From contig QXCW01000002.1 in assembly GCA_003550275.1 (NCBI GenBank), positions 2,975,501-3,039,500 on the forward strand: DNA of 64,000 nt. Reading direction: 5' to 3'. This DNA comes from Flavobacteriaceae bacterium MAR_2010_72 (lineage in GTDB: Bacteria; Bacteroidota; Bacteroidia; Flavobacteriales; Flavobacteriaceae). Position 1 is the stretch's first letter; each line of letters opens with the position of its first letter. Below are positions 53,304-62,097 of this stretch, in pieces. The position numbers were made by a program, and so were the translations under genes. A model generated the notes under the pieces. That model was not told the origin of the DNA and ran no database searches. It saw only the letters and a program-made list of their open reading frames with translations.

Positions 53304-54083
53304 ATGAGTAAACAACCTATTGGTATTTTCGATTCGGGCGTTGGAGGCACTTCTATTTGGAAAGAACTACATTTACTTTTACCTCATGAACACACCATAT
53401 ATTTAGCAGATAGTAAAAATGCACCTTATGGCTACCGTTCAAAACAAGAAATTACCGAATTAAGTATAAAAAATACCGAATTACTCCTAAAAAAAGGTTG
53501 TAAAATTATTGTAGTAGCCTGTAATACAGCAACAACCAATGCTATTAAAACCTTACGAGCAAACTTTCCTGTGCCTTTTATAGGTATAGAGCCTGCAATA
53601 AAGCCGGCTGCCTTGAATACCCAAACCAAGGCTGTTGGTATTTTAGCTACCAAAGGAACGCTTTCGAGTGAACTGTTCCATCAAACAACAGATTTATATA
53701 GCAGTGGCATTAAAGTTATTGAGCAAGTTGGCGATGGGCTTGTGGAATTAATCGAGTCTGGAGATATTGGTTCAGAAACCTTAAAGGCTTTACTCAAAAG
53801 CTATTTGCAGCCCATGATAACCGCCAATATAGACTATTTAGTGCTAGGTTGCACTCATTATCCTTATTTGATGCCGCTCTTGCTAGAACTGCTTCCTAAA
53901 CACATTAAAATCATTGATTCTGGTCTGGCAGTTGCCAAACAGACTAAAGCCATTTTAGAACAACACGGTTTGCTAAATAAAGCACTTGTAATTCCGAAGA
54001 ATGAATTTTATACCAATGCCGATCCGAAAATAATGACCGATTTGTTGGGTAATGGCTTCCAAGCAGAACAGTTGGAGTTTTAA
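53304..54083 (+). CDS. murI: Glutamate racemase
   Basis: A 259-residue Asp/Glu racemase: IGIFDSGVGGTSIWKEL near 6-22, VVACNTATTNAIKTLRANFP near 70-89 with the first catalytic Cys, and VLGCTHYPYLMPLLLELLP near 180-198 with the second. It provides D-glutamate for peptidoglycan. The last four bases overlap the stop of the convergent carbonic anhydrase gene. Confidence 0.96.
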   Translation: MSKQPIGIFDSGVGGTSIWKELHLLLPHEHTIYLADSKNAPYGYRSKQEITELSIKNTELLLKKGCKIIVVACNTATTNAIKTLRANFPVPFIGIEPAIKPAALNTQTKAVGILATKGTLSSELFHQTTDLYSSGIKVIEQVGDGLVELIESGDIGSETLKALLKSYLQPMITANIDYLVLGCTHYPYLMPLLLELLPKHIKIIDSGLAVAKQTKAILEQHGLLNKALVIPKNEFYTNADPKIMTDLLGNGFQAEQLEF

Positions 54084-54598
54084 TGATCTTTAAACCAAGA
54101 CGAATACTTGACATAGTTATTAGCTATCCTATCGATTTCGCCCGAAATTAAATCTTTACTTATATCTTTCACTTTTTTCGCTGGAACTCCTGCATATATA
54201 CTACCCGCTTCAACCCTCGTATTTTGAGTAACTACGGCACCTGCTGCAATAATACTATTGCTTTCAACAATACAATCGTCCATAACAATGCTCCCCATTC
54301 CAATTAAAACATTATTATGTATGGTACATCCATGTACTATGGCATTATGACCAATTGAAACATTATTACCAATATTAGTTGGTGATTTTTGATAGGTGGC
54401 ATGAATAACAGCACCATCCTGTACATTGACCTTATCCCCCATTTTTATATAATGTACGTCACCTCGAATTACGGCATTAAACCATACACTACATTGATCG
54501 CCCATAGTAACATCTCCAACAATGGTAGCGTTTTCAGCAATAAAACAATTTTGAGGTATACTCGGTGATGTCCCTTTAACAGATTTTATAATTGGCAT
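54080..54598 (-). CDS. Gamma-class carbonic anhydrase-like protein
   Basis: A 172-residue left-handed beta-helix protein of hexapeptide repeats: NAVIRGDVHYIKMGDKVNVQ near 42-61, DGAVIHATYQ, IGHNAIVHGCTIHNNVLIGM near 81-100 and AGAVVTQNTRV, YAGVPAKKV. The three histidines expected to bind zinc (in VIHATY, IGHNAIVHG) are present. Many such proteins are of uncertain catalytic status. Confidence 0.9.
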   Translation of the reverse strand: MPIIKSVKGTSPSIPQNCFIAENATIVGDVTMGDQCSVWFNAVIRGDVHYIKMGDKVNVQDGAVIHATYQKSPTNIGNNVSIGHNAIVHGCTIHNNVLIGMGSIVMDDCIVESNSIIAAGAVVTQNTRVEAGSIYAGVPAKKVKDISKDLISGEIDRIANNYVKYSSWFKDH

Positions 54599-54625
54599 AA
54601 TAGGTAATTAGAACTTAGTTTAGCA

Positions 54626-54633
54626 CAAAATTA
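54626..54633 (-). promoter_or_regulatory. Candidate promoter (-7 TAATTTTG) of the carbonic anhydrase gene
   Basis: The minus strand has TAATTTTG 27 bp before the start, with TTG (from CAA at 54653-54655) 19 bp upstream, the normal spacing. It overlaps the PorP/SprF stop codon. Confidence 0.5.
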
Positions 54634-55638
54634 GTTAATTGCTGGACAATGACAATCGTACTTCTCCCTTCTACAGTTAAAATTATACCCTAAAGTAATT
54701 TGATGAAACCCTCCATTGTTAAATACTACAGAGTTTGCTTGGTATGAATAAGTATACGCAAAAGTAAAATTATTATAATCAACACCTATAAACGGCGTGA
54801 AATATTGTAGTTTCTGGCTACTTACACCTGAACCATCCAAAAACTCGGCGCCGTCGAGACTTCGTCTATACGACAGGCCTCCCCAAAGTTTACCAAAATC
54901 CATTTCTTTATAAACTTTGGCATTGATATCAAATGAAGACTCTTTTGTTGCATCGCGATACATATACATTAATGAAGGCTCATAACTCCACTCACTACCA
55001 GGCCTACCAAAAACATTACCAGCAGAAAACAAGTAGGTTCTCAAGTTATCATAACTTAAACCTTGTTCATTAAAATTAATACCATCATTTTTTAAAAGGT
55101 TTTTAATCGTTGCATGGGCATAAAAATCCAGTAAATGGTATGAAAACCCAAAGTCGACATTAAAGTTGGTTGCGCTTTGCTCTATTCCTCCAATTATTGG
55201 ATCGAAACCTTCGGCTAAAAAACTAGTTTCGTCTAATTTATATTGAATGAATCCAAAACTCAATCCAAACGACAGCATATTCAAGTCAATTTCATTTCGT
55301 GAAAACAACAAGTGATGTGCATAGGTTAAATAAGCTCCAGTTTGCGAATGATAGCCATTTTTATCGGCATAAACAATACCGCCAATAGCAGACTGTGATT
55401 CACCAATACGGCTATTTAAACTTAAGGTTTGTAAACTTGGCGCTTCATCTTGGCCAAACCATTGTTTTCGTGCTGTTAGTCTCACTTTAGCACAATTGGC
55501 CACACCAGCCATTGAGGGATGAATTAAGTAATAGTTATCTGTTAAGTAATCTGAATATATTGGCAACCCCTCTTGGGCATAACTTTTGGCAGAGAATATT
55601 CCTAAAATTGCCAATAAATAGTATGTTTTCAAATTCAT
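54631..55638 (-). CDS. PorP/SprF-family type IX secretion membrane protein
   Basis: A 335-residue outer-membrane protein: signal peptide (LLAILGIFSAKSYAQ), then GLPIYSDYLTDNYYLIHPSM near 24-43, ARKQWFGQDEAPSLQTLSLN near 57-76, GGIVYADKNGYHSQTGAYLT, and a beta-rich C-terminal half ending FTFAYTYSYQANS and QITLGYNF. The HPS/AG.ANC and RKQWFG blocks are PorP/SprF family marks. Paralogues often serve particular T9SS cargo or surface adhesins; here no large adhesin gene is adjacent. It is consistent with the T9SS sorting tail on the GH18 enzyme in this window. Confidence 0.9.
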   Translation of the reverse strand: MNLKTYYLLAILGIFSAKSYAQEGLPIYSDYLTDNYYLIHPSMAGVANCAKVRLTARKQWFGQDEAPSLQTLSLNSRIGESQSAIGGIVYADKNGYHSQTGAYLTYAHHLLFSRNEIDLNMLSFGLSFGFIQYKLDETSFLAEGFDPIIGGIEQSATNFNVDFGFSYHLLDFYAHATIKNLLKNDGINFNEQGLSYDNLRTYLFSAGNVFGRPGSEWSYEPSLMYMYRDATKESSFDINAKVYKEMDFGKLWGGLSYRRSLDGAEFLDGSGVSSQKLQYFTPFIGVDYNNFTFAYTYSYQANSVVFNNGGFHQITLGYNFNCRREKYDCHCPAIN

Positions 55639-56080
55639 CCGATAAACCTTTTCAAATAAACGCCCTCTAAACGCTTTTATTTCAATATATAATCAATGTT
55701 TTCCTTTGCATTAAATCATAAATCACATCTGCCAAATATATAAATTTTTAAACTTGATTGACCGATAAGGATTACCATGTTATCGTTTTTTTGAGCTTTT
55801 TGATAGTTTATAACCAAATTATCTATAAAAAGTCAATTAAACCCATCAATATTGCTATTGTGTTTTTGCTTAAAAAAGTAAATATGATTATTAAATGATT
55901 TTTTCTTTAATAATTATAAACCAAAGCTTAAGTATAGAAAGCAATGCTAATCTAAAAGCAACATTTATTAAATGTATAACACTTTATTCGCCTGAATTCC
56001 ATTTTGGTTTTATTACTTTTGTAAAGCCGATAAGCGGGTCAGTAATTCTGTTTGTCGAATTTGAAAAATTTAAAAGAAAA
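55639..56080. promoter_or_regulatory. Divergent intergenic region PorP/SprF - Nfu
   Basis: 442 bp of AT-rich DNA between divergent genes. A minus-strand -7 box TATATTTG is at 55733-55740, about 95 bp before the PorP start. A plus-strand TACTTTTG is at 56014-56021, 59 bp before the Nfu ATG. The open frame from 55895 to 56080 has poor protein character and is treated as leader, not as part of the Nfu protein. Confidence 0.45.
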
Positions 56081-56983
56081 ATGAAAACATTTACCCTTAC
56101 CATAAAGGAAACCAATCAACCCACTATATTAAAATTTGAAGCTAATCATTTTTTAACCAATCATCAAAGCTTCGAGTTTAATAATATTGATGAAGCTAAA
56201 GCTTCTCCGTTAGCTCAACAATTATTCTATTTACCATTTGTAAAAAAGGTTTATATATCAAGTAACTTTATAGCGATTGAGCGCTATAATATTGTGGAGT
56301 GGAGTGATGTGCAGGATGAAGTGTGCGAACAAATTCAAACCTATTTAAATGATGGCGGTCCAGTTATAGAAGAAACTTCTGTGACTAAAAAAGTCCCTGT
56401 AACTGTTTATGCTGAAAGCACGCCAAATCCATCAGCTATGAAGTTTGTCGCTAACAAAAAATTGGTTACCGCGGCTTATGAATTTACTTCAATTGATGAC
56501 GCAAAGCATTCGCCTTTAGCTGGGGAATTGTTTCATTTCCCTTTCGTAAAAAATGTGTTTTTTGATGAAAACTTTGTTTCCATTACCAAATATGAAATGG
56601 CGGACTGGAATGATATCACATTAGAGCTACGTGAATTTATAAGAAACTATATCGAACAAGGCAAAAGTATCATAAATGAAGATGCTGCAGTTACATTACA
56701 AAAAACAACGGAACAGCAAGATCAGCAATTTGAAGCCTTGGATGACATTTCAAAAGAAATTGTGAATATCTTGGAAGAATATGTAAAACCTGCTGTGGCA
56801 AGTGATGGTGGAAATATTGAATTTATGTCTTATGACCCCAAGAGTAAAACGGTACAAGTTGTGCTTCAGGGAGCCTGTAGTGGATGCCCGTCTTCGACTT
56901 TTACCTTAAAAAATGGCATTGAAAATATGCTTAAAGAAATGTTGAAGGATAAGGTAAATTATGTAGAGGCTATTAATGGCTAA
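56081..56983 (+). CDS. Nfu-type Fe-S scaffold with duplicated N-terminal domain
   Basis: A 300-residue protein from the ATG at 56081. Residues about 1-92 and 103-195 are two copies of the Nfu N-terminal fold: each shows the order KFEAN / KFVAN, SPLAQQLFYLPFVKKVYIS / SPLAGELFHFPFVKNVFFD, then a Trp-Asp/Ser-x block. The second has the canonical STPNPSAMKFVANK. Residues 215-300 are the NifU C-terminal domain with GACSGCPSSTFTLKNGIENM, whose CxxC carries the cluster. It would transfer Fe-S clusters in the cytosol. Intact members in other phyla usually have one N-terminal domain. Confidence 0.9.
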   Translation: MKTFTLTIKETNQPTILKFEANHFLTNHQSFEFNNIDEAKASPLAQQLFYLPFVKKVYISSNFIAIERYNIVEWSDVQDEVCEQIQTYLNDGGPVIEETSVTKKVPVTVYAESTPNPSAMKFVANKKLVTAAYEFTSIDDAKHSPLAGELFHFPFVKNVFFDENFVSITKYEMADWNDITLELREFIRNYIEQGKSIINEDAAVTLQKTTEQQDQQFEALDDISKEIVNILEEYVKPAVASDGGNIEFMSYDPKSKTVQVVLQGACSGCPSSTFTLKNGIENMLKEMLKDKVNYVEAING

Positions 56984-57003
56984 AATTAAATAAAACTTAA
57001 AAC

Positions 57004-57816
57004 ATGAATTTACAAGCTTGGATAGACAAGGGCTTTGAACTTTTAGTAGACTATGGTCCAAAATTATTAATGGCCATTATAATATGGTTCATTGGATCTT
57101 GGATTATTAAAATCATATTAAAAGGAGTACGAAAATCTTTAGAAAAAGGAGATTATGATATAAGTCTGAAAAAGTTCTTATTAAATCTAATTAGTTGGAC
57201 CCTTAAAATTGTTTTAATAGTTGTTGTTTTAGGTACTGTTGGTGTTGAAACTACTTCATTTGCAGCCATTTTGGCCGCTGCTGGTTTAGCCATTGGTTTA
57301 GCTTTGCAAGGCTCATTGGCTAATTTTGCTGGTGGCATATTAATTATGCTTTTTAAACCCTTTAAAGTTGGCGACTTGATTCAAGCACAAGGCGAATTAG
57401 GCACCGTAAAAGAAATAGAAATTTTTACCACCAAACTTAAATCCCCTGACAATAAGGAAATCATTCTGCCAAATGGCGTTTTATCTAATGGAAATATCAC
57501 CAACTATACGAGTCATGAAACACGCAGAATTGACCTAGTGTTTGGTGTCGGGTATGATTCCGATATTAAAACCACAAAGGAGGTTTTGATGCACCAATTG
57601 GTATCACATCCAAAAGTACTTAAGGAGCCTGCTCCTTTAGTGGCTTTAAATCAATTAGCAGACAGTTCAATTAATTTTAATGTACGACCTTGGGTTAATA
57701 CAGAAGACTACTGGCCGGTATATTATGAACTTATGGAAAGCACAAAACAGGCTTTAGATGACGCAGGTATTGAAATCCCTTACCCTCATCACGTTGAAAT
57801 TAGAAAGCAAGGTTAA
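57004..57816 (+). CDS. Small-conductance mechanosensitive channel (MscS family)
   Basis: A 270-residue protein with three N-terminal helices and the pore helix TM3, AGLAIGLALQGSLANFAGGI near 97-116, followed by the beta domain (FKPFKVGDLIQAQGELGTVK, LPNGVLSNGNITNYTSHETR) and an alpha/beta C-terminal cage ending GIEIPYPHHVEIRKQ. Close to minimal E. coli MscS in length (286). It opens on membrane tension at hypo-osmotic shock. The gene starts 20 bp after the Nfu gene. Confidence 0.95.
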   Translation: MNLQAWIDKGFELLVDYGPKLLMAIIIWFIGSWIIKIILKGVRKSLEKGDYDISLKKFLLNLISWTLKIVLIVVVLGTVGVETTSFAAILAAAGLAIGLALQGSLANFAGGILIMLFKPFKVGDLIQAQGELGTVKEIEIFTTKLKSPDNKEIILPNGVLSNGNITNYTSHETRRIDLVFGVGYDSDIKTTKEVLMHQLVSHPKVLKEPAPLVALNQLADSSINFNVRPWVNTEDYWPVYYELMESTKQALDDAGIEIPYPHHVEIRKQG

Positions 57817-57878
57817 ATGATCTTTGCTTTTTTATCGTTATAAGATTTACGGCCAACGGATCCTTTAAATGTCCTAAT

Positions 57879-58547
57879 TTAAGGCACTTTATTTAGAATG
57901 AAGTCCTTCAGGTAATAGGGTTCAAAATAAGCAAGGTTCTCAAAGTCATTGGCGATAAATTTTCTGTGTGCCAGGCTGCCCATATAGTTTGCAGAAGGTA
58001 ACTTGTTTTCTATATAAATGGCATTTGGGTGGGTAATTATAGACTTTGCTTTTTCAACTCCAGACCCAATAAAATAGACATTTCCTTCTCGTAAATATTC
58101 TGAAAATGAATTTTCATTCAATACTTCAGCATTGATATCTCTTATTTGTTTATAATCGGAATCAAAAACAGCCGAATATACTTCCATTCGTCGTGCATCG
58201 AGCATCGTCACAATTTGACCTTCGATAGACTTAATTTGATGCGATAAGGCTTCAAGTGTAGAAATAGAAATTAAGGGTTTGTTTAGCGCAAAACATAGCC
58301 CTTTTGCAGCCGAAACACCAATTCGCAATCCTGTATAGGATCCAGGACCTTTGCTAACTGCAATAGCATCAATGTCACTTAACGAAATTTCAGAAGATTT
58401 AAAAAGTTCATCAATAAACACATGTAACGATTCGGCATGCGAATACTGAGTATTGTAATCTTCCTTTAAAACCAAAATCTCTCCTTCTTTAGAAAGAGAG
58501 ACCGAACAATTTGTTGTTGTGGTTTCTATATTTAGTATGAATTCCAA
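57879..58547 (-). CDS. tsaB: tRNA threonylcarbamoyladenosine biosynthesis protein TsaB
   Basis: A 222-residue ASKHA-fold protein starting at a TTG (no ATG is available near the start). It has ILNIETTTTNCSVSLSKEGE near 4-23 and VSKGPGSYTGLRIGVSAAKG near 66-85, the TsaB signature, then LDARRMEVYSAVFD near 116. It works with TsaD and TsaE to make t6A at position 37 of ANN-decoding tRNAs. It lies 24 bp downstream of the adaptor gene, probably sharing its transcript. Confidence 0.92.
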   Translation of the reverse strand: MEFILNIETTTTNCSVSLSKEGEILVLKEDYNTQYSHAESLHVFIDELFKSSEISLSDIDAIAVSKGPGSYTGLRIGVSAAKGLCFALNKPLISISTLEALSHQIKSIEGQIVTMLDARRMEVYSAVFDSDYKQIRDINAEVLNENSFSEYLREGNVYFIGSGVEKAKSIITHPNAIYIENKLPSANYMGSLAHRKFIANDFENLAYFEPYYLKDFILNKVP

Positions 58548-58571
58548 ATTGCTAAAATAAAGTATTTAGTT

Positions 58572-59873
58572 TTATTTTTGACTTCCGTTCTTCTTTTCGG
58601 TTCCTTTGATTTCAATTTTATCTCCAGGCGATAAGGTTTTAGACACAACATTATATGGGCCAGTGATAATTTCATCTCCTTCTTTCAATCCTGAAATAAT
58701 TTCAATATTGGCATCGTCTTGAATGCCTGTTTTCACAACTCTCAACTTCGCTTCATCACCATTTTTAACAAAGACACATTCGAATTTTTCTTCGCTTTCA
58801 ACTAGCACATTGTCCGTTCCTCTAGTTTTATCAGCCATAGGCTTTTTTGCTGAACTTGTATCTGTTTTAATTACAATGGCACTAATTGGCACTGCTACCG
58901 TTTTGGCTCGTTTGTTAGTTATAATATCTACAGTGGCTGTCATACCTGGTCTAAATGGAGAATAGAATTCTGGTTTGCCTTCCATCAATTCCTTATAAGA
59001 TTCCTCCAAAATTCTAACCTTAACCCTAAAGTTAGTGACTTGATCAGCTGTTAAGGCACTAGCTGCTGAATTGGCAATTTCAGTCACAATTCCTTTAAAC
59101 TCTTTCTTTAAATACGCATCAACCTCAACTTTAGTTGAATCTCCAATTTGAACTTTTACAATATCATTTTCATTGACATCAACTTCTACTTCCATATTGT
59201 TCAAATTGGCCACACGCAATATCTCTGTTCCTGCCATTTGCTGGGTACCAACAACACGCTCGCCAATCTCAACATTAAGCAATGAAATTGTACCACTCAT
59301 TGGCGCATAAATTGTTGTTCTATTTAAATTGTCAGTCGCTTCTTTTACGGTAGCACCAGCACTTTGGACACTGTAATAAGCTGAACTTCGAGCGGCTTGT
59401 GCAGTCTCATAAGCCGCTATAGATCGATCCCAATCAGCTTTAGAAATAACGCCTTTTTCGAAAAGATTTTTATTACGCTCATAATTGGCTTTGGCCTCCT
59501 TTAATGAAGCTTCTGCCTGCTCTAAACCAGCCTTTACATTTTGTAGTGTCGCCTGTGAGCGACTTAAACTCGACTGATAAATATCTGGATTCACACGAAC
59601 TAAAAGATCACCTTTTTCTACCTGTTGACCTTCAACAATTGGAAGTTCAATGATTTCACCCGACACTTCACTTGACAGTTTTACTTCTACTTCAGGCTGA
59701 ATTTTACCCGTTGCCGAAACTGTCTCTACAAGATCCATCAGGGTTACTTTCTTAACCTCAACTTCCTTAAAATTACCTTGCTTCCCAAACCACCCAGCTT
59801 TTTTTCCTCCAATTAGGACAATTAAAAGCACGACAACTATTGAAACAATAATGATTAATGTTTTTCTTTTCAT
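58572..59873 (-). CDS. Periplasmic adaptor (membrane fusion) protein of an efflux system
   Basis: A 433-residue HlyD/MacA-type adaptor: N-terminal membrane anchor (IIIVSIVVVLLIVLIGG), lipoyl-like half-motif VKLSSEVSGEIIELPIVEGQ near 65-84, a coiled-coil hairpin (about 95-175) and the second lipoyl half IYAPMSGTISLLNVEIGERV near 190-209, then beta-barrel domains and VVSKTLSPGDKIEIKG. The absence of a lipobox and the LNNMEVEVDVNENDIVKVQI block suggest the MacA-like branch. The cognate MacB ABC or RND pump is not in the window next to it. It is preceded, four bases away, by TolC. Confidence 0.92.
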   Translation of the reverse strand: MKRKTLIIIVSIVVVLLIVLIGGKKAGWFGKQGNFKEVEVKKVTLMDLVETVSATGKIQPEVEVKLSSEVSGEIIELPIVEGQQVEKGDLLVRVNPDIYQSSLSRSQATLQNVKAGLEQAEASLKEAKANYERNKNLFEKGVISKADWDRSIAAYETAQAARSSAYYSVQSAGATVKEATDNLNRTTIYAPMSGTISLLNVEIGERVVGTQQMAGTEILRVANLNNMEVEVDVNENDIVKVQIGDSTKVEVDAYLKKEFKGIVTEIANSAASALTADQVTNFRVKVRILEESYKELMEGKPEFYSPFRPGMTATVDIITNKRAKTVAVPISAIVIKTDTSSAKKPMADKTRGTDNVLVESEEKFECVFVKNGDEAKLRVVKTGIQDDANIEIISGLKEGDEIITGPYNVVSKTLSPGDKIEIKGTEKKNGSQK

Positions 59874-59877
59874 GTGA

Positions 59878-61206
59878 TTAGTTTATATCTGTTATTGGAA
59901 TTCCGAAATAAAATTCCAAAACTTTTAGTTTAAAAATATAATCGTATTTGGTACGGATGACATCACTTTGTGCCGCCTCATACCTGTTTTGTGATTGGCT
60001 ATAATCAAAGGCATTTAAAAGACCAACATTATAACGCTCTCTTGAGTAGTTAAAAGCTTCTTCTCTAGCTAAAAGTGTTTTTTGTGCGGCTTCATAGGCC
60101 TTTAACGCACCTTTAGTGTCATTATAAGCTTGATAAACAGCAGTTTCCATGTCTAAATTAGCTTGCTCTAATTGATGTTTTGAACGTTCTAAATTGACCT
60201 CATTTCTTTTAACATTGTTTCTAGCCCCAAAGCCATTAAAAATAGGAATGCTTAAGTTTATTGAAAAATTATGACTCTTATTGTCAGAGATTTGTGTTTC
60301 AAAATCATCTGTGTCAAATAATTGCGATGTAAAATAATTAGATCCAAAACTATAAGAACCTCTTAAGGTAGGTTGCAAACCTCCCTTGGCAATTTTTAAG
60401 TTATCTTCAGCAATTTGATTATTGGTTTCGGCCAATTTGATATCATAGCGGGTTTCCTTTGCTTTGGCGATTATAGTCTCTGGTGATTCATCCATAATAG
60501 TAGAGAATGGCACTTGATAATCAACGTCAACAATGTCAAACGTTTTATAATCTTCTACTAATAACAGTTGAGCCAACTGAATTTTTGAAATCAATAATGT
60601 ATTTTCAGCATTGACCAATTGTTGGTCTTGATTAGCAATTGTCGCTTGAATTTCCAATAAATCACCTTTAGGTAGCGCACCAGCATCAACTAAATCCTTA
60701 GTTCGTTGATATTCTTCCCTTGAAACTTCTTGCTGTGATTGTAAAACTTTAAGACGCTCCTTATTGAACAAGATTTGAAGAAAAGAGTTTGCTACAAAAA
60801 GTGCAATATCGTCTTTCATATCATCTAATTGATACTGTGAAGCCAATATTTGTAAATTAGAGCGATGTAACTCGTTGATATCTCTTAAGCCATTGTAGAT
60901 ATTAACCCCAGAACCAATCCCTAGAGAAAGGTTTCTTGTAGTTGCGGTAACCGCGTCAAAGGTAACAGGATCCTGACCTAAACCAATATTCCAAGAATGT
61001 GCTGATGAAGCATTCAAAGTAGGCAAAAAATTGCCTATCGCATCTTTTTTATTGATTTCTGAAAGTTGTAAGTCTAATTCTCGCTGTTTGATTGAAATGT
61101 TATTTTCTAAAGCATAATCTACGCATTCTCTCAAGGTCCATTTTTTCACTTGTGAAAATGCATTCAAAGAAATTAAAACTAAAATTACAGTGATGGTTTT
61201 TTTCAT
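59878..61206 (-). CDS. TolC-family outer-membrane efflux channel
   Basis: A 442-residue TolC homologue: signal peptide (ITVILVLISLNAFSQ), then KWTLRECVDYALENNISIKQ near 22-41, which opens the first of two similar helical halves; GLQPTLRGSYSFGSNY near 280 opens the second. Typical elements are AIGNFLPTLNASSAHSWN, and YNVGLLNAFDYSQSQNRYEA near the end. It provides the exit duct for the adaptor encoded next, in an operon TolC-adaptor-tsaB. Confidence 0.94.
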   Translation of the reverse strand: MKKTITVILVLISLNAFSQVKKWTLRECVDYALENNISIKQRELDLQLSEINKKDAIGNFLPTLNASSAHSWNIGLGQDPVTFDAVTATTRNLSLGIGSGVNIYNGLRDINELHRSNLQILASQYQLDDMKDDIALFVANSFLQILFNKERLKVLQSQQEVSREEYQRTKDLVDAGALPKGDLLEIQATIANQDQQLVNAENTLLISKIQLAQLLLVEDYKTFDIVDVDYQVPFSTIMDESPETIIAKAKETRYDIKLAETNNQIAEDNLKIAKGGLQPTLRGSYSFGSNYFTSQLFDTDDFETQISDNKSHNFSINLSIPIFNGFGARNNVKRNEVNLERSKHQLEQANLDMETAVYQAYNDTKGALKAYEAAQKTLLAREEAFNYSRERYNVGLLNAFDYSQSQNRYEAAQSDVIRTKYDYIFKLKVLEFYFGIPITDIN

Positions 61207-61318
61207 AATTAATTGATAAGTCTATTTAGGTTTAAAATTGTTACACCAATGCTAAAAAATCTAAACTCCTAAACAGTGCTTGGTATAGTTAGACTTTTAA
61301 GAACAAGATTTGTTACAG

Positions 61319-61326
61319 CAAATTTA
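61319..61326 (-). promoter_or_regulatory. Candidate -7 box (TAAATTTG) for the TolC operon
   Basis: The minus strand reads TAAATTTG about 113 nt before the TolC start, directly after the stop of the small CxxC protein gene. No -33 TTTG is visible at standard spacing. Confidence 0.35.
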
Positions 61327-61333
61327 TAAAACT

Positions 61334-61558
61334 TTAAGCGTTGGATTTTTTTCTAAAAAATTTCCAGTAGATCAAAAACCCCATTCCAGCAACTAAAATG
61401 TAGGGAATAGCCATGAGATACATGATCCCGTTGTTGACACCTTCTGCCGTAGTTTGGCCTTCTTCACTTTCCAATACTGCACGGCACATAGCACATTGAG
61501 CACTGGTTTCCATAGTTATGAAAAGAGAACAAAGAAAAAAGACAACTTTTGGTTTCAT
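61334..61558 (-). CDS. Small membrane protein with CxxC motif (oxidase cluster)
   Basis: A 74-residue protein from the ATG at 61558, which overlaps the DUF420 stop as ATGA; a longer frame exists but it reads back into the neighbour. It has a signal-like segment (VVFFLCSLFITMETSAQ), then CAMCRAVLESEEGQ with the CxxC, an exported loop, and one membrane helix (IPYILVAGMGFLIYWKFF) with a basic tail. It is not a family I can name. The translational coupling to DUF420 and SCO genes suggests a role in cytochrome oxidase maturation or copper handling. Confidence 0.8.
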   Translation of the reverse strand: MKPKVVFFLCSLFITMETSAQCAMCRAVLESEEGQTTAEGVNNGIMYLMAIPYILVAGMGFLIYWKFFRKKSNA

Positions 61559-62088
61559 ATTATATAATACGGAGAAATCATAATATAAACTATCACACCT
61601 GTAATAGCGACGTACAGCCACATTGGAAACGTGATCTTTGCGATTTTTTTATGACGTTCGATGTTATTTGTAATCGCCCTGACATAGGTAATTAAAACGA
61701 AGGGGATAATCAAAATTGATAATAAAACATGCGTAATTAAAACAAAATAATAGATGTATTTAATCAACCCTTCTCCTCCAAATTTTGTAGAATCACTGGT
61801 CATGTGATAAGCAACGTACATTATTAAGAACAGGGCAGAGCAGCCAATGGCAGTCGTCATTAAATTTTCATGAAGAACTATGTTTTTCCTTTTAATAGCT
61901 ATAAAAGCAACAATCAATAAAACTGCTGTAAACCCATTTATGGTTGCATAAATTGGTGGCAAAAAGGTTAAGGGTTGGACGTCAAAACCTAATTCTCTTA
62001 AATTAATGCCAAATAATAACGCTACCACCAAAGGTATTACTATAGACAAAGCAATAATCCATTTATTGTATTGTTGTTCTGTTTTCAT
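61555..62088 (-). CDS. DUF420 membrane protein
   Basis: A 177-residue protein with five hydrophobic helices. Marks of DUF420 are LPPIYATINGFTAVLLIVAF near 43-62, NLMTTAIGCSALFLIMYVAY near 75-94, VLITHVLLSILIIPFVLITY near 115-134 and KIAKITFPMWLYVAITGVIV near 145-164, with conserved histidines at helix ends. DUF420 proteins are found beside SCO and heme-copper oxidase genes and are thought to help in oxidase assembly. It is followed by the small CxxC protein and preceded by SCO. Confidence 0.9.
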   Translation of the reverse strand: MKTEQQYNKWIIALSIVIPLVVALLFGINLRELGFDVQPLTFLPPIYATINGFTAVLLIVAFIAIKRKNIVLHENLMTTAIGCSALFLIMYVAYHMTSDSTKFGGEGLIKYIYYFVLITHVLLSILIIPFVLITYVRAITNNIERHKKIAKITFPMWLYVAITGVIVYIMISPYYII

Positions 62089-62097
62089 ATTTAACTT

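Noticed and set aside
55895-56080. N-terminal extension of the Nfu protein by 62 residues
   Set aside because: The extension has no family similarity, overlaps the promoter-like TACTTTTG, and the ATG at 56081 gives the expected Nfu beginning.
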